From the NCBI GenBank assembly GCA_027943335.1, contig BSBK01002159.1:1662001-1726000 (forward strand): a DNA stretch of 64,000 nucleotides. The letters run 5' to 3'. The notes under the pieces were generated by a model that was given only the letters and a program-made list of their open reading frames with translations, had not been told where the DNA came from and did not search any database. Shown here one piece after another: positions 10,795 through 22,621 of the stretch (within the stretch, counting starts at the first letter, position 1; every line of letters begins with the position of its first letter). The translations under genes and the position numbers were made by a program. The stretch is from Chamaecyparis obtusa. Taxonomy: Eukaryota > Streptophyta > Pinopsida > Cupressales > Cupressaceae.

Positions 10795-11669
10795 TGTATA
10801 CATTGAGCCGGTGTATTATATACCAAAGGATAGTATTAATTGAGGTAGTTTAACTAGTTATCACTAACACATTTCTATATTAACCGACGCTAGATGAAAA
10901 CATTAAATGCTAAGCACAACCGACTAAAATTTGATGAGATGGAATTGTTATGATTTTGAGATTAAGGATGAAGTTTGTTATGAGATCCATGACTAAATTT
11001 TTTTGGAGAAGATCTAAAGGATGAGATTGAAATGTGTTAATGACACATCTGTTGAGGAAGGTTTAAGAGGCAAAATGGATGAAGGAGATTAAGCAGCAAA
11101 ATCTAATGGATGATATGAAAATGGTTTACTTATCTATATAAGAGATATGAGTTTCATTATTGAAACATGTCAAAAGAATAAGACCGCAGAGATATCACTT
11201 GAAGACTATCCATGCATGCTTGATCAGACTGGTTATTAAAAGAACTGAACTGTAGAGTTAACCAAGTGTTAGAGAACCATTTACCGAGTGAAAGTAAGTT
11301 GATGAATATTGAAGAAGTGAATTTGATTAATGATCAGAGGATTTGTATGGGCTTAGCATAGATCTGAATATCTACAATTGAGTTGTATTTGAATCAAATC
11401 ATACTGTATCAGTTTAACCATTGATTCAAAAAATATCTTAACCGAGTGGACTTAACAGTCTTATATTCTTCCCTATGTCATTCAGAGAATGTACATTGTT
11501 ATCTTGTTGACCCCATAGTGAATGTTGGTAAAGTGAACATACAGATTGATATTTTATGTTACCAAGCTGCATAATTTATTGGAATTATTTGATAAGGTAC
11601 ATCTTTGTATTTGGGAATGTAGGATAAATGATCTAACTAATTCACCCCTCCCTCTCAGTTATTCTAACA

Positions 11670-12888
11670 TTGAAAAATGTTTAGAGAGTTACGAAGATAT
11701 TATGTCTAAATTTAAAGACATTCTTGAGGAGGAGGACATAATAAACCCAGAGAAAGTTGAACCTGATGTGGTGTTTATGATAGAAATAGAACAAGTTGAT
11801 CCACCCACATCTGAACAGGGTCCAACAAAGAAACAAAAGTTGATGAATGTACAAAAAAAGGAAATGAAAAAGGCACTACAAATCCTGCCAGGTACTAGCC
11901 ATTTCTTTTATGATATAAGACAATTTTTTTTGACATCATAGGAAAATGAGGGAGAAAAGGCCCCAAGTGAGTTAGAATTGGCTGCAGCTAGATTGGATGA
12001 CAGGGTCATCCAAGCTAAAGAGTTTATAGATGATGATGAATTCATCAAGTCTGATGAGTTTAAAAGTTTTTGCTTTAGAGTTAAGTAGAATGAATTAACA
12101 TTGTCTTTGAAACTAGGGGAATCACATGAAAATATTGTTGAACTTATTGAAAAATTATAGGCCTATGATCCCAATAGTGAAACATTAACTATGGAGGAGG
12201 AAAGAGATCTTGTGAACAAAAGTGGCATGTTGTTGAACCTTGGATGGGACTTGGAGTCCTCATCTTAATTGACCAAATCAAGAGGCAAGACAAAGATGTA
12301 GCTTATGAAGCTTTTGTCCCTAATGGACTAAACAGGGGTTCTAGATTCAATATAGACACTAAGACACTATAAGTATGGTGTGTGGCCCCAAAATCTAATA
12401 AGCCCAAATTGATTGACATCCAAGACACAACATAGGGTAGCCAATTAATATCGAGGTTTCATGACACTACAAGATCAAAGATAGAAAATCTCCTACATCA
12501 TGCATCCTCCATGAATAAAGTAGTGGTTGAGGATTTAGAGAACATGATAGAAAAGACATTCAGATATTATGTGGCAACTAGAAAAAAGTTTGAAGAGGAA
12601 CTAAAGAAGAATTTTCTCCTAGATAAGACTGTGAAGGAGCTAAAAGATGAAATAAATACTAAAAAATTAGTCCAAGAAAATTATAGAGGTCTGTGATGCT
12701 GGGGTCCAAATTCAGTATGAGGGGGGCTTAGCTCTAGAACTTGCAATAGAATAGATAATAATGGGCATTAATTAGTGTGTTGATACTAGAATTGCTGAGA
12801 AGGAGACTTTGAAGAAGGTGTTATTGCACAAAGTAAATATTTTAAAAGGGAAGTATCAAATCATTCATAGTAATTTCATTTCTTTGTA
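11670..12888 (+). pseudogene. Unrecognised coiled-coil coding sequence, part 1
   Basis: Coding character starts exactly where the Copia LTR ends: a long, charged, protein-like reading with few frameshifts. The first frame runs to about 12268 (NIEKCLESYEDIMSKFKDIL, EEERDLVNKSGML, LNLGWDLESSS). A shifted frame then carries DVAYEAFVPNGLN, IENLLHHASSMN and a strongly heptad-like Lys/Glu segment (EEELKKNF, KTVKELKDEI), and a third continues with ALELAIE and EKETLKKVLLHKVN. In-frame stops are mostly TAG or TAA where Gln would suit. No catalytic motif or family is recognisable. It may be an accessory ORF of an older retroelement into which the Copia inserted, or a broken host gene; the first is more likely because of its decay pattern. 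Confidence 0.45.
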
Positions 12889-12987
12889 GGGGGCATAATA
12901 TCATTGTTCTAATTCATTTTCTGTACTAACCCCATTATTTAATTCTTGGGCCCATACTTGAAATTCTTTCATAGGTTAATTTTACCA

Positions 12988-13644
12988 ATGGAAAAAAAGT
13001 TGGAGTTACTTGACAAAATAATTGATGTTAAGGAAATGTTGTTATTAGTAAAGGATTTGTATGAATTTTTCACTGCAAAGTTACAAAACATCTAGGAAAA
13101 GCTAAAGGTTTTTGCTGAAGAGTTTGAAGGATATATCCCTTCTATTGTAGACACAGAGGGACACTTGAAGGACTGGTAGGAGTGGGTTGATTCTTTCAAC
13201 CAAATTTTGGATGGTAGCAAGGTGGCTTCTTATTTTGTTGGTGATGCTAACATTTCAAATTTTTATAAAGTTGTGGATGAATTGTACAAGTAGGAGATTG
13301 GCATGAATAAGTTTTTTGGTGAAAATTGAGCCATAACAAATGCCAAGTGGAACAAATGCCTTGAAGACTTGGATACAGTTAGAGTGACAACTTGGCCATT
13401 AAAGAGGGAAATTGTTGTGTGGGAAACCACTGGAGAGATTCAAGCCTTGCCACATGGAAGTAGTTGAGATAGTTCTGGTATTAGATGAAGAGACAATAGA
13501 GGGAGGTTAGTTTATTCAAATAAGGTATCTTATATTTGTGGTTCTTCTATTGTGGATACACCTTTGGTGCAAACCAAGACTAATTCTGAAGAATTCGAGT
13601 GGCCAATTGTTGCTTTTGTAACTATTTCCAAACTTGTTTGCTAA
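12988..13644 (+). pseudogene. Unrecognised coding sequence, part 2
   Basis: About 100 bases after part 1, an ATG opens a second protein-like reading: MEKKLELLDKIIDVKEMLLL, DLYEFFTAKLQNI, FAEEFEGYIPSIVDTEGHL, FNQILDGSKVASYFV and FYKVVDELYK, later WPLKREIVVWETTGEI. Three TAG stops sit in contexts where Gln reads naturally (NI-EK, DW-EW, YK-EI). The end is a TAA near 13642. The gap 12889-12987 is T-rich and ends in TTTCATAG, so it could be a short intron, which would suggest one gene; this is unproven. No domain is recognised. Confidence 0.4.
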
Positions 13645-14816
13645 AGTTAGTTTTTCTTTTCTGATAGAAGTCTCTGATAGTAGATACTATGATCATTGAT
13701 CATTGATGTATAAATTTCAAGGAAGTTAATACAAGGATTCAACAAACATTTTTTTCTCTAAATTTTGTCTCCTTTTGTGATATTTTGTAATTTTTTGTGC
13801 CTTATGAATAAAGAGCTCAAGGTCGTAGTGGCAATTTATTTAAAATTAAATGTATAATGTCATATTAATAATAATTATTATGCTTTGAGTTTTTTCTTGG
13901 TTCAAGGAATTAAGTAAATTCTTAGTATAATTTGACAAAATTATAAAGTATTAGGAAATTAGGAATGAGTATGACAAATTGACTATTTCTAGGAAATTAG
14001 GAAGCTTTGACCACCGACAATGTTCTGAAGTTACGCCTGGCTATTTCATAACGTCTCAATGTTTAAGTAGTTATGATGGTGATGGGTTTTGACGTCCCGA
14101 ATAATGATGTGTGTAACTTTGGAAGGTGTTGAAAAGTGACAGTAAGTTGCATAACATGTCGAAAGTGCCGAGGAATGGATTGTGTCAACAGTTGGATTAA
14201 TATTTGTCAAGAATAATTCTAAAGCTATGATAGTAATATCCAAGTGGTTTGTGGAGCTTTGTGAGGGTTGCTTGGCCATTAGTGTTGGTGGTTACAATGT
14301 TGTGATGAAGCATTGGGTGGATAGCCATAACTTCAGAAAGGTTAACACGTTACAAGATTAAACAATTTAGAGGTTACAAAAGGCTTTATGTGGGATTTCA
14401 CAAGGTTATATCTAAGTGTTTGTTAGACGGTTCTGCTCTTGCAAAGATGTTAATAAGACCATCACCATAACTTTAGAAGTGTTCCAAAAGCCCCTAATTT
14501 GCATGTAGTAAAGTTGAGACAGGGTTAGATGAATTGTTTGCGTAACTTCAGAACTAAGCCAACTTAAGTTTTGAAATAGCATGAGTTGTTTACACTTTAC
14601 ATTGAGGAAAAATGAAATTATATGATTATATTTATAGTTCAAATTTTAATACAATAACATGAACATTATACATAATAATTTAAAATTCAAATTATAAAAA
14701 TCATGAACAATAGTTTTGTAAATTGTAAATGTAATATGAGTAAAATTGTCAATATTCAAGTCCAACACGTATAGTATATAATGTATAAATACCTATTAAC
14801 TGAATGCTAAATCTCT
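13645..14816. other. Gene-free A+T-rich spacer
   Basis: No credible coding sequence. Short repeated phrases built on ATAACTTCAGAA occur between 14320 and 14560 on both strands, suggesting an old unidentified repeat. Confidence 0.4.
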
Positions 14817-15986
14817 TCACTGATTCAATGAGAATTCTACCACTTCTATATCCCAAATGGAATACAGCTCCTGAAATTGACTAGTAGCAAGAGGTTCCTC
14901 TTCATTTTTAGTTGGGTATTCAAAATCAAAAAATTCTTCATCTTCATTCTGAGTCTGGGACCAAGATCCATCATTTGTCTCAGAACTAGCAGTAGCACCA
15001 CCAGGTTTTGAAGTGTTCAAAATCCCTCTTCTTTCACACATGGAATTCCAAATTGCCAATTCCATATCATAAGGAAAGTCTATAACATTATACTGAGTTA
15101 CAAACAACTTCAAGAAAGTTTCCAAATTTTTGTCTAGTTTGTTTCTGATCTTTGATTTCAAAAACCCTAATACATTGAAAACTCTTTCATCTTCCACCGA
15201 CCCCAATATCATTATTTAACATAAATCAACAAGTTTGAAATATTCTGATAATCACACAATACTTCACTCTACTCTATCCTTTTCCAAAGCGTGGTTATTG
15301 TACAAGGTTCAAATAGATTCTCCAAGTTTTTCAACTGTAATTTCATACATGATGCAAATTGTCTACATTATTTTTTAAGATTAGCTGAATCTAAAATTCC
15401 TTCAATTGGTTGTGCATTGCAATCTGCATGTTTTGAAAACTCTTTGATCAATTCATCAAATTTTTTATGAAAGATATGTGTATCAGTTTGTTTATCTCTA
15501 ACATTTTTTCAAAAATGAGGAAACACACAACACATGGGTTCAAGAATTTCTTCTCGAGGGAATCTTTCATGAATCTTAGTTGAAATTTGGTAGGAAATTG
15601 ACTTCAAATTATCACTAACAGATTTAATAATCCTTTCAAAATCAACCTTTTTAACTTGAAGTAGTCTTCCTTGTTTTCCTATCTTAGATTGGTGCATTGG
15701 TATTTCATATCCTTTCACAAACACACATAAATCATTTTTTGCATTAAATTATAAACAATTCTCAGCATGATTCAAATCTGTAATTATCTACCACCTAAAA
15801 AAATTTGGGCTTTTGAGTGTTGTCATATATGAGTATAGAGAATCTAGGGCAATGCATGTCATCCTACATAAATTTCTATACTCATGGATATACATAGTTC
15901 TATCTTAGGATATCTTAAAATTTTTTTTCATTAAATCCAGCATGAGGAGAAGAATGACTAAAGTTAACATAGTCTCTATATCACTT
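14817..15986 (-). pseudogene. hAT-like transposase, C-terminal part
   Basis: This is the continuation of the gene that begins at 25391 and is split by element A. On the minus strand it reads KLSDIETMLTLVI directly from the insertion point, then VCVFVKGYEIPMH, FERIIKSVSDNLKSISYQI, PREEILEPMCCVFPHF and, near the end, ERVFNVLGFLKSKIRNKL, FVTQYNVIDFPYDMELAIWN and CERRG, closing with an acidic tail (QNEDEEFFDFEYP) and a stop at 14817. The layout and the C-terminal block resemble the dimerisation-like end of BED-finger hAT-derived proteins (zinc finger 862/KIAA1586-like). Several stops and frameshifts are present. Assignment is by general resemblance. Confidence 0.6.
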
Positions 15987-15991
15987 AACTT
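15987..15991 (+). repeat. Left target-site duplication of element A
   Basis: AACTT, repeated exactly at 23721-23725. Five bases is normal for LTR retrotransposon integration. Confidence 0.9.
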
Positions 15992-17097
15992 TGTTGGCAA
16001 GTTGACTTTACTAAGAATATATGACTAGTTTTGTGTTGTCATTATGGCAAAAAATTCATATAAAGTTTTGATAGTTAGCACACAACATTGAAGATCATAT
16101 TTTGGCTAAGTATGGAAGACAATGCAAATAGTGAAGCACCTGATGATCAGAGCATCAACACACCTGTGTATGATCAAGTTTTGGTATGCACCCTTGGATA
16201 TAAGCTTTTGAGTATGTTATTATTCTAAGTCTAAGAATGCATGGTCAGATATGATAGTATCGAGAAGTTACAACAAGTCTAAGTGACACTGGCAATTAAG
16301 CGACAGAGCATAATAGAGCATGCAACTGACAAGAAGTTTTTTAATTAGCGTGTATCATTATATCTTGTAAAGGCTATGTGCCTATTGTAATAGTGATGTA
16401 AACATGTTATTATCATTGTATGTAAACACACTTGAGCCAATTAATTTGGAAGCATTGTATGTGTTAGGTTTTAGACCGACACAATATTTAGTTTTGGTTG
16501 TGCCCATTCAGCATGTATATGTATGACATGCGCTTTTGTATTTATTCGAGATAGTGGGAGAGTATGGAAGATATAAAGGAGAGAAGAAGTATGTGAGCTT
16601 AGTCAGTATGATATAAAGCTCTAAAAGAAGTGAGAGTAATAATGCACAAAAGGAACTGATTAGACAACAGTGTCAAAGTAGCAGTTCACCCTTCCAGATA
16701 TATTGTGTATCTAATAACTAGGAGGTTGTAGCCTTCTTCATTGAGTAGTGAGCTCTGGCAGTGAGCTATCCACCCCTAATAGGGTTTTTTCTATTAGACT
16801 CCTAATCGAGTCATTGTACTTAGTATTGTAATGACTACTCCTAACAGGGCAAAGGAACTCTAACAAGTTCATAAGACTAGTGCAATTATTCGTGGGTGCT
16901 AATTCTCACCAGGGTTTTCCTCTGACCAAGGTCACCCCGTAAACATATCTTGTGTTATGTGTTATGGTTGATTGTTTTATTTTATTTACTATTCATTTTA
17001 GTATTTAAGTAATTGGGCTAAGTTTCAAGAAGTAGAAAAACATTAATTGTAGAACACTTATTCACCCCCCCCGCTCTCAGTGTTCCCATTCTTAACA
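15992..17097 (+). repeat. 5' LTR of element A
   Basis: Starts TGTTGGCAAGTTGACTTTAC and ends CCCATTCTTAACA. It aligns along its whole length with 22622-23720; about 20 differences are visible in the first 200 bases, so the insertion is not recent. Confidence 0.95.
16572..16577 (+). promoter_or_regulatory. TATA box candidate in the 5' LTR of element A
   Basis: TATAAA within GAAGATATAAAGGAG. The 3' LTR copy reads GATATATAGG at the same place, so the motif is altered there. Confidence 0.45.
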
Positions 17098-17099
17098 AT

Positions 17100-17111
17100 T
17101 GGTATCAGAGC
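17100..17111 (+). other. Primer-binding site of element A
   Basis: TGGTATCAGAGC is complementary to the 3' end of plant initiator Met tRNA, the usual Copia primer, and lies two bases after the LTR. Confidence 0.9.
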
Positions 17112-17150
17112 TTTCATCCTCTAAGATAAGTTTAACCACTTGAGAAGGTC

Positions 17151-18281
17151 ATGGATACAACAAAAGTGAAACATCTAAAGAAAAATCTTGAAGTAGCTCT
17201 TAAAGATCTTGACAGATCTAAAAAAGAAATTGAAGAACTGAAAATGAAGGTTAGTGGTTCACAAGTATTCATCAAGAAATTGAGAAAATATTTAAAAGAT
17301 TGTTCAAGGAATGATTTGGGAAAAATGGTCAAAAATCTAAATGAAGAAAATACATCTTTGAAGGATCAGATTGAAGATTTGAATGAACAGTTAACTAATA
17401 ACAAGATAGCCCGTGAAGAATAGATCAAAGAAAACAAACAGTTGGATAAAGAACTCATGCGAGCAAACATAAAAATCTTGGAGTTATAAAACATTAAGAA
17501 AAAGATGGAATTTGAGTTGACAGAAGCAAAGAATCATATTGACAAATTGCACACAAGTGTTGATCTATTAGACTCACAGATTTATGCACAAAGGATAAAG
17601 GGAGATTCCAGTGGTATTGGATTCAATAAAGCACAAATTCAAATCAATGCAATGCAAGAAAGAATGAAAGCACCATAATAATCTATAGAAGCTAAGAAGA
17701 CTAAAAATCATACTAAAGCTAAAGAAGAACCACCTAAATATGAACACAAGCTAGTAAACTGAACTTGTTATGCTTGTAACAAGCATGGATATATAGCAAG
17801 AGAATGTAAAGAGGTAAGACCTTTCAATGGTTATTGTTATTCATGCAATAAATTTGGTCATAGAGCTATGAATTATAGATCAAATCAAAGAAGTTAGATG
17901 CAACACAATCAGAGAAATCAACCACAACAAAGTTCTAGAATTCCTTAGAACATCACATGTTAGATATGTAGTTACAATGGTCACACAGCTAGACAATGTA
18001 GTATGGTAACGCACATCAATGTGCCTAGGAATACAAGGCCTCCAATTATTTGTTACTCTTGTAAAAAGGTTGGAGACATCTCAAAGTTTTGTAGATCACA
18101 AGAGAAAAGACAAGAAAGACCTAATAAGTCTCAAGGATTGATATTTGATGAATCTGGAGAAGTCAAGTTTGTGAAAGCTATAGAAGATGTGAGAAAGATT
18201 TGGATGGAAGTAAAGAAAGATAATGTTAGTGACAAAGTAGTGGATGCATCCGCAATGGATGCACCTTCTAATTTTGGATAG
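17151..18281 (+). pseudogene. Element A ORF1: coiled-coil, four-zinc-knuckle Gag-like protein
   Basis: A nucleic-acid-binding structural protein is inferred. From the ATG at 17151 (50 bases after the primer site), about 200 residues are charged and heptad-like (VKHLKKNLEVALKDL, IEELKMKV, EENTSLKDQIEDLNEQL), predicting a long coiled coil. A segment LLDSQIYAQRIKGDSSGIGF recalls the end of Sirevirus-type Gag. Then come four nucleocapsid-type knuckles: CYACNKHGYIAREC, CYSCNKFGHRAMNY (last Cys replaced by Tyr), CSYNGHTARQC preceded by an in-frame TAG, and CYSCKKVGDISKFC (His replaced by Asp). Stops at 17421, 17487, two adjacent near 17677 and several later make it a pseudogene. There is no capsid-like domain of the UBN2 type, so its packaging role is uncertain. 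It is homologous in layout to 56850-58090 of element B. Confidence 0.75.
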
Positions 18282-18702
18282 ATGACCCTCATGGTCATAG
18301 TGGGAGCTAGATAATCTCTAGACCCCTGCATGGCTGGTATAATCACCCTTAGAGTATGCACATTTGGTTTTAGTTGTTTGGTTGCTAGTTGATGCAGTAT
18401 GCAAGATCACACATCCTGATTGACATCAAGAACTAAGATTGGAATTCATTGCTGTAACCCGTGTTACGACGACAACCATTAATTGTAGAAATTTGATTTA
18501 TTAGTCACTAGAGATCTATTATCTTCACTTTTACATTTAAGATCAAGCTCTTGGAGAGCACATGAGATCAAAGCAACAAGTATTAAAGGATTGAAGTTGT
18601 TTCATCAATGAAAAGGAGTTAAACTATTAGCGAAACCCTAGCTCAGATGTTTCATTTTAGAAATCTCTTAGAACCCTATTTGAGCATTGAAGCAAGTAAG
18701 TA

Positions 18703-21700
18703 ATGGCAACTCCAATAGTCTTTGATGTCACAGAAAGGAAGATATATGTGTTTAAGAAGCATCCATTTAAGTCAGTGTTAGATGATTTAGAAGGAGCATT
18801 TTCTAGAACTCCAATGGGAGTTATGCATGTCGAGGATATTCGTGCCTACATCTACTAGAAGAAAGAGTCTATAGGATTAGATAGGATAAGGTCACACATG
18901 GAATAAATGGTTAATCTAGACTTTACATTGAAGGATGAATTTGTGCACCTCTCAGATAACCCTATCATAGAGTATGTGACTGCGTATGAATTCTATGAGT
19001 CAGATGGATCAAGATCTTACTAAGTAGAATTCATGATGATTTGTTTTGGATTGTTGAAGTCCCTATCCACATAACAATTGATCTCATTCATGAGATGACC
19101 AAAATTTCTAAGACCGACGCCATTCTTCCAATAGGAAAAGATGTTAGAAAGTAGGTTGAGAAGGCATGTAAGTCCAGGAGTGATGAGTGTGGCATGACTA
19201 TTGAGCCCATAGAGGAGAAAGACATTAAATTCATGACTATGATCCTTGGATACAAGTTCTAGCATGTAAATAGAGTGAACAGTGTATCCACAACTACAAT
19301 TCTGGTAGTAATAAGGATAGTAAAATAAAATGGAGAGTTTAACCTTTGTGAGATCTTTCATGCAAAAATATTAGATAACATAAGAGCTATAAAGCATGAT
19401 AAAAGAAACATATTTAGATTTGGGTCATTGATCATATACATGCACTTTCATATAGTTGGTAAAGTTTCTAATCTCTATCTTGACAAAAGCATACCTACCT
19501 TGCCTCAAATTTCATTTAAGGCAACATCAAAGAGAACCTTAAAAGATTACATGGATTTGGAGATAAAAACATTTAGGATCAAGATGCAAAGAAGGTACAT
19601 AATACTTGAGAAGATAGTGGAGAAATACAAGGACACTATATGCTTCATGGTGGAAACAGATACTACATGCATGGAAGCAGTTGAGCCTAGAATCAAGTGG
19701 ATTCATCCACTTGGTTATGAAGTTGATGAGAACATTTTGGAAGGTTATGCACAAGTCCTCCTATCAGTGCCTAAGGAACCCAATGAACCTAGATGGGGCA
19801 CATATGAAGAGAAGAGAAGACAAGCTGATTTTGTCCTATACAGTGCTACAACAAAGAGAAAAGCATCAAGGATTACCTCATATATTCTAAAAATTCATGG
19901 TGTCACCCAAGCAAACATAGATAAAGCAAGGGAAGCCAAGATTGCTATGAAACTTGAGAGCATGCCCTCATCTGAAGACAAAATAGAAAAATATGATGAT
20001 CCGAAGGAGAAGAAGAGTAAGATTGATGTTAGCACTTCCACACCTTCTATCATAGTTGATATGGAGTCCACTCTAACTCTTGAGCCAAGAAATGTGTCTA
20101 GAAGGAAGAGGTAAACTAACACAAGCCACCCTTCCTCAAGAATAACTAGAAGCAAAGGAAAGAACAATCAAGCATCTCATAAGGTAGGATTCAGATCGAA
20201 TTTGGAAGTTTTGAGAAATAGAGTTGTTGATGAAGGCATGATAGATCAGATTGCAAAATTCTATGACAACTATGTTTGATTGGCTATGGGAGAAGGGCTA
20301 ACATGAAATTTCTTAATGGACTTATTAACCATGGGAAACTATAGAATCGGTTTGAATAGAAGGTCCCCATGCATGTAGGGGGTTATATCACCTAATAAGG
20401 GTGTTCATGGGGTGCCCCCTTTTTATCTTATTCCTCCTAAATTCCTTGGGTTCACATAGCCAATGAGGGATAGATAGGAGGGGCCCACTATTCATGCATA
20501 TCGGGGGCTTGATCGATAGTGGCTTCTAGATGTAACATGCCCCACATAAATATAGCTGGTACAAACTACTTGAGTAGTATGAAAATGATATTTGCAACAA
20601 CTACCTTGAAACAGGCTAGTGCCGAGGGGGCCCACCGTCAATTCAACTGAGGCTATCTAAAGTTGCCGCCAATTATTTTTGAAGTCATCAACCATTGGGT
20701 CCTTAGAATAGTAGGACATCCATCAGGGGGCTTATGACCAGAGACTATTTATCTATCGATTTGCTACCAAAAAGAAGTGAGGGAAGGTGAAGAGGATCAA
20801 TATTCTCTGGGCCTTGGCTCTATTCCTTTGTGATCCAAAATGTTCAAGGGGAACCAATCACCGTAGACTTGTTGGATTATCAAGCATATGATTAAGTTCA
20901 AAAAGTCAGTTTTGGAACTTAAGAAAGTCATTCCTGATCATGTATGGAATATTTTGGATTCACTGAAAATACAAGCTATAGAGGAGGATATGAGAATTAG
21001 AGAAAAGACTTTCATTGACAACCTCCCTTTTGTTTACTAGAAGAGAAAATATTGTTGCTAGATTTGGTAAAGCCACATCTAAGAACAAAAAATAGAACTC
21101 TACAAATAATGAACAAATATTATGAGTTGATTGCAAAGGAGGAAGAGAAAAATTTGAACAAGTGTTTTTGGATAGACACATGTACCCACCTTCTGTGCCT
21201 ACACCTTAAGCCATTTTAGTTCCCTCTAAGCATGAAAAATAGTCAGAGCTTCCTAATGCACCTATTATAGGTCCATAGGATTCTGCACCCAAGGATGAAG
21301 CTATGGATGAAACTATTGTGATTGATGATATTGAAATCACCATGGAGGAAACAAATAATGATCTGGATAAGTTTGAAGAAAATTTTGTGAGTACTGAAGA
21401 AGCTAAGATCCTATGTAGTGAAGAAACACCTATGCAGCAAGAAGAAGTCCTAATTGAAGACATAACATGATAGGAGGAAGAGAAGGAAAATGAACTTAAA
21501 GAAGAGCCTTCTATTTAGATCCCAGTTAAGGTAAAGAGTGAGAGTATGGATGTAAGTCAAAGCACATTTCTTACTCCTAAGTCATCCATATCATTGTTGT
21601 CAAGTTTGACTCATGATACAATAAGCTTAGACTCATGGGGAGAAGAAGATTTGATAAAGATAAGTGTGTTGGTTATGGAGAAAGAAAAAGAAAAGAAAGT

Positions 21701-22418
21701 AATGAGGAATTCTCTATTTGTGGAATCAGTTAGCATAATAAACAATTTATTTCCTGAGGATAATAAATTGATTAGTATTCACTCAGTGGATGATGTTAGC
21801 AGTATCTTGCTGAGTTTCAAAGAAAAATTTTCAAGTCTAGAAGACTCAGCAACAAAAATTGCAGAAGAGAAATACATCAAGAAAATACTAAATGATTTGA
21901 TAGGCAATTTCCCACTTGACCTAAAGTCCCTTAAGATTGGTTAAGAAATGTTGAAAGAGTTAGAAGAAAAAGGAAGAAATATGATAGCTGACTGCATGAA
22001 CAAAGATAAACTCACTTCAAACCACTCTAAGAAGATTTAGGAAGCAGAGCCTATGATAGCATCAGTAAGAAAATCAGTTGAAGATCCCTCTCAAGACATA
22101 AATGTGTGCAATAATTTTAATCAAGGATAGATAGACAAAATAGAGAAGGCAAAAAAAGAGATTGCAAAGATAAGGGCTAGATAAGCACAACTAAGAAATG
22201 CACTAGCACTCTCACTAGATGTACTGAATCAGAACATCAAGCATATTGATGCTACAATTGTGACATATGATCAAGGTCCCTGCACAGAGTTAGAAAAGAT
22301 GGAGAAGCTCACATATGCATTATGCGCCCATCTTTAAATAGTTTATGCACTTAAGGTGTTTTGGCAGGAAGAAATCAAAAACCTTTAGATTGCATATCTT
22401 GATGTATATTCTATGTAA
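18703..22418 (+). pseudogene. Element A ORF2: long protein of unknown function, family shared with element B
   Basis: The ATG at 18703 opens MATPIVFDVTERKIYVFKKH, which aligns without gaps to the start of element B's ORF2 (about 22 of the first 51 residues identical, including VMHVEDIRAYI against VMHMEDVRSYI). Further shared blocks are RVNSV near 19270 and VEKYKDTICFMVETDT at 19617-19664. The longest open piece is 19428-20114, rich in Lys/Glu and ending RRKR, which could be a basic nuclear-localisation-type tail. Downstream, 20120-22418 is more decayed: a Leu-rich piece, an acidic region near 21300, a Ser-rich segment (21546-21944) and a closing coiled-coil-like part (IEKAKKEIAKIRA). Intact it would be roughly 1200 residues. 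Several frameshifts and stops are present. No enzyme motif is visible. It occupies the place of pol. Confidence 0.7.
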
Positions 22419-22609
22419 GTACTTAAAAATTTCCTTTTTGAGCACCTTTGTCATTAATGTCAAAGGGGGAGTAGAATATATGGTATAAGGGAGATAGAAT
22501 AGTATATGATGTACATTATGCAAAGAAGTGTAAGATTATAAGATAGCAATTTTTTTGTGTAAAGTTAAGTTTAGCAACTTCACCACATTCCTTTGTTGCC
22601 ATTAATGAC

Positions 22610-22620
22610 AAAGGGGGAGA
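22610..22620 (+). other. Polypurine tract of element A
   Basis: AAAGGGGGAGA, with one T before the 3' LTR starts TGTTGG. It would prime plus-strand DNA synthesis. Confidence 0.85.
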
Positions 22621-22621
22621 T

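Larger units (their letters stand above)
5473..11669 (+). mobile_element. Ty1/Copia retrotransposon, 5' part displaced
   Basis: The domain order protease, integrase, reverse transcriptase, RNase H identifies Ty1/Copia. It is followed by an untranslated 3' region, a polypurine tract (AAAGGGAGAGA near 9255) and a 3' LTR (9267-11669) that contains a later MULE insertion. Gag and the 5' LTR are missing, because the Gypsy element inserted at 5472/5473 pushed them beyond the left edge. Confidence 0.85.
9267..11669 (+). repeat. Copia 3' LTR, split by a MULE
   Basis: It starts TGATGAACTACAACTG directly after the polypurine tract and ends ...CTCTCAGTTATTCTAACA, a Copia-type 3' end very like those of element A's LTRs. 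Removing the MULE and one target duplication leaves about 1243 bp. Unrelated coding sequence begins immediately at 11670. The partner LTR is outside the window. Confidence 0.7.
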
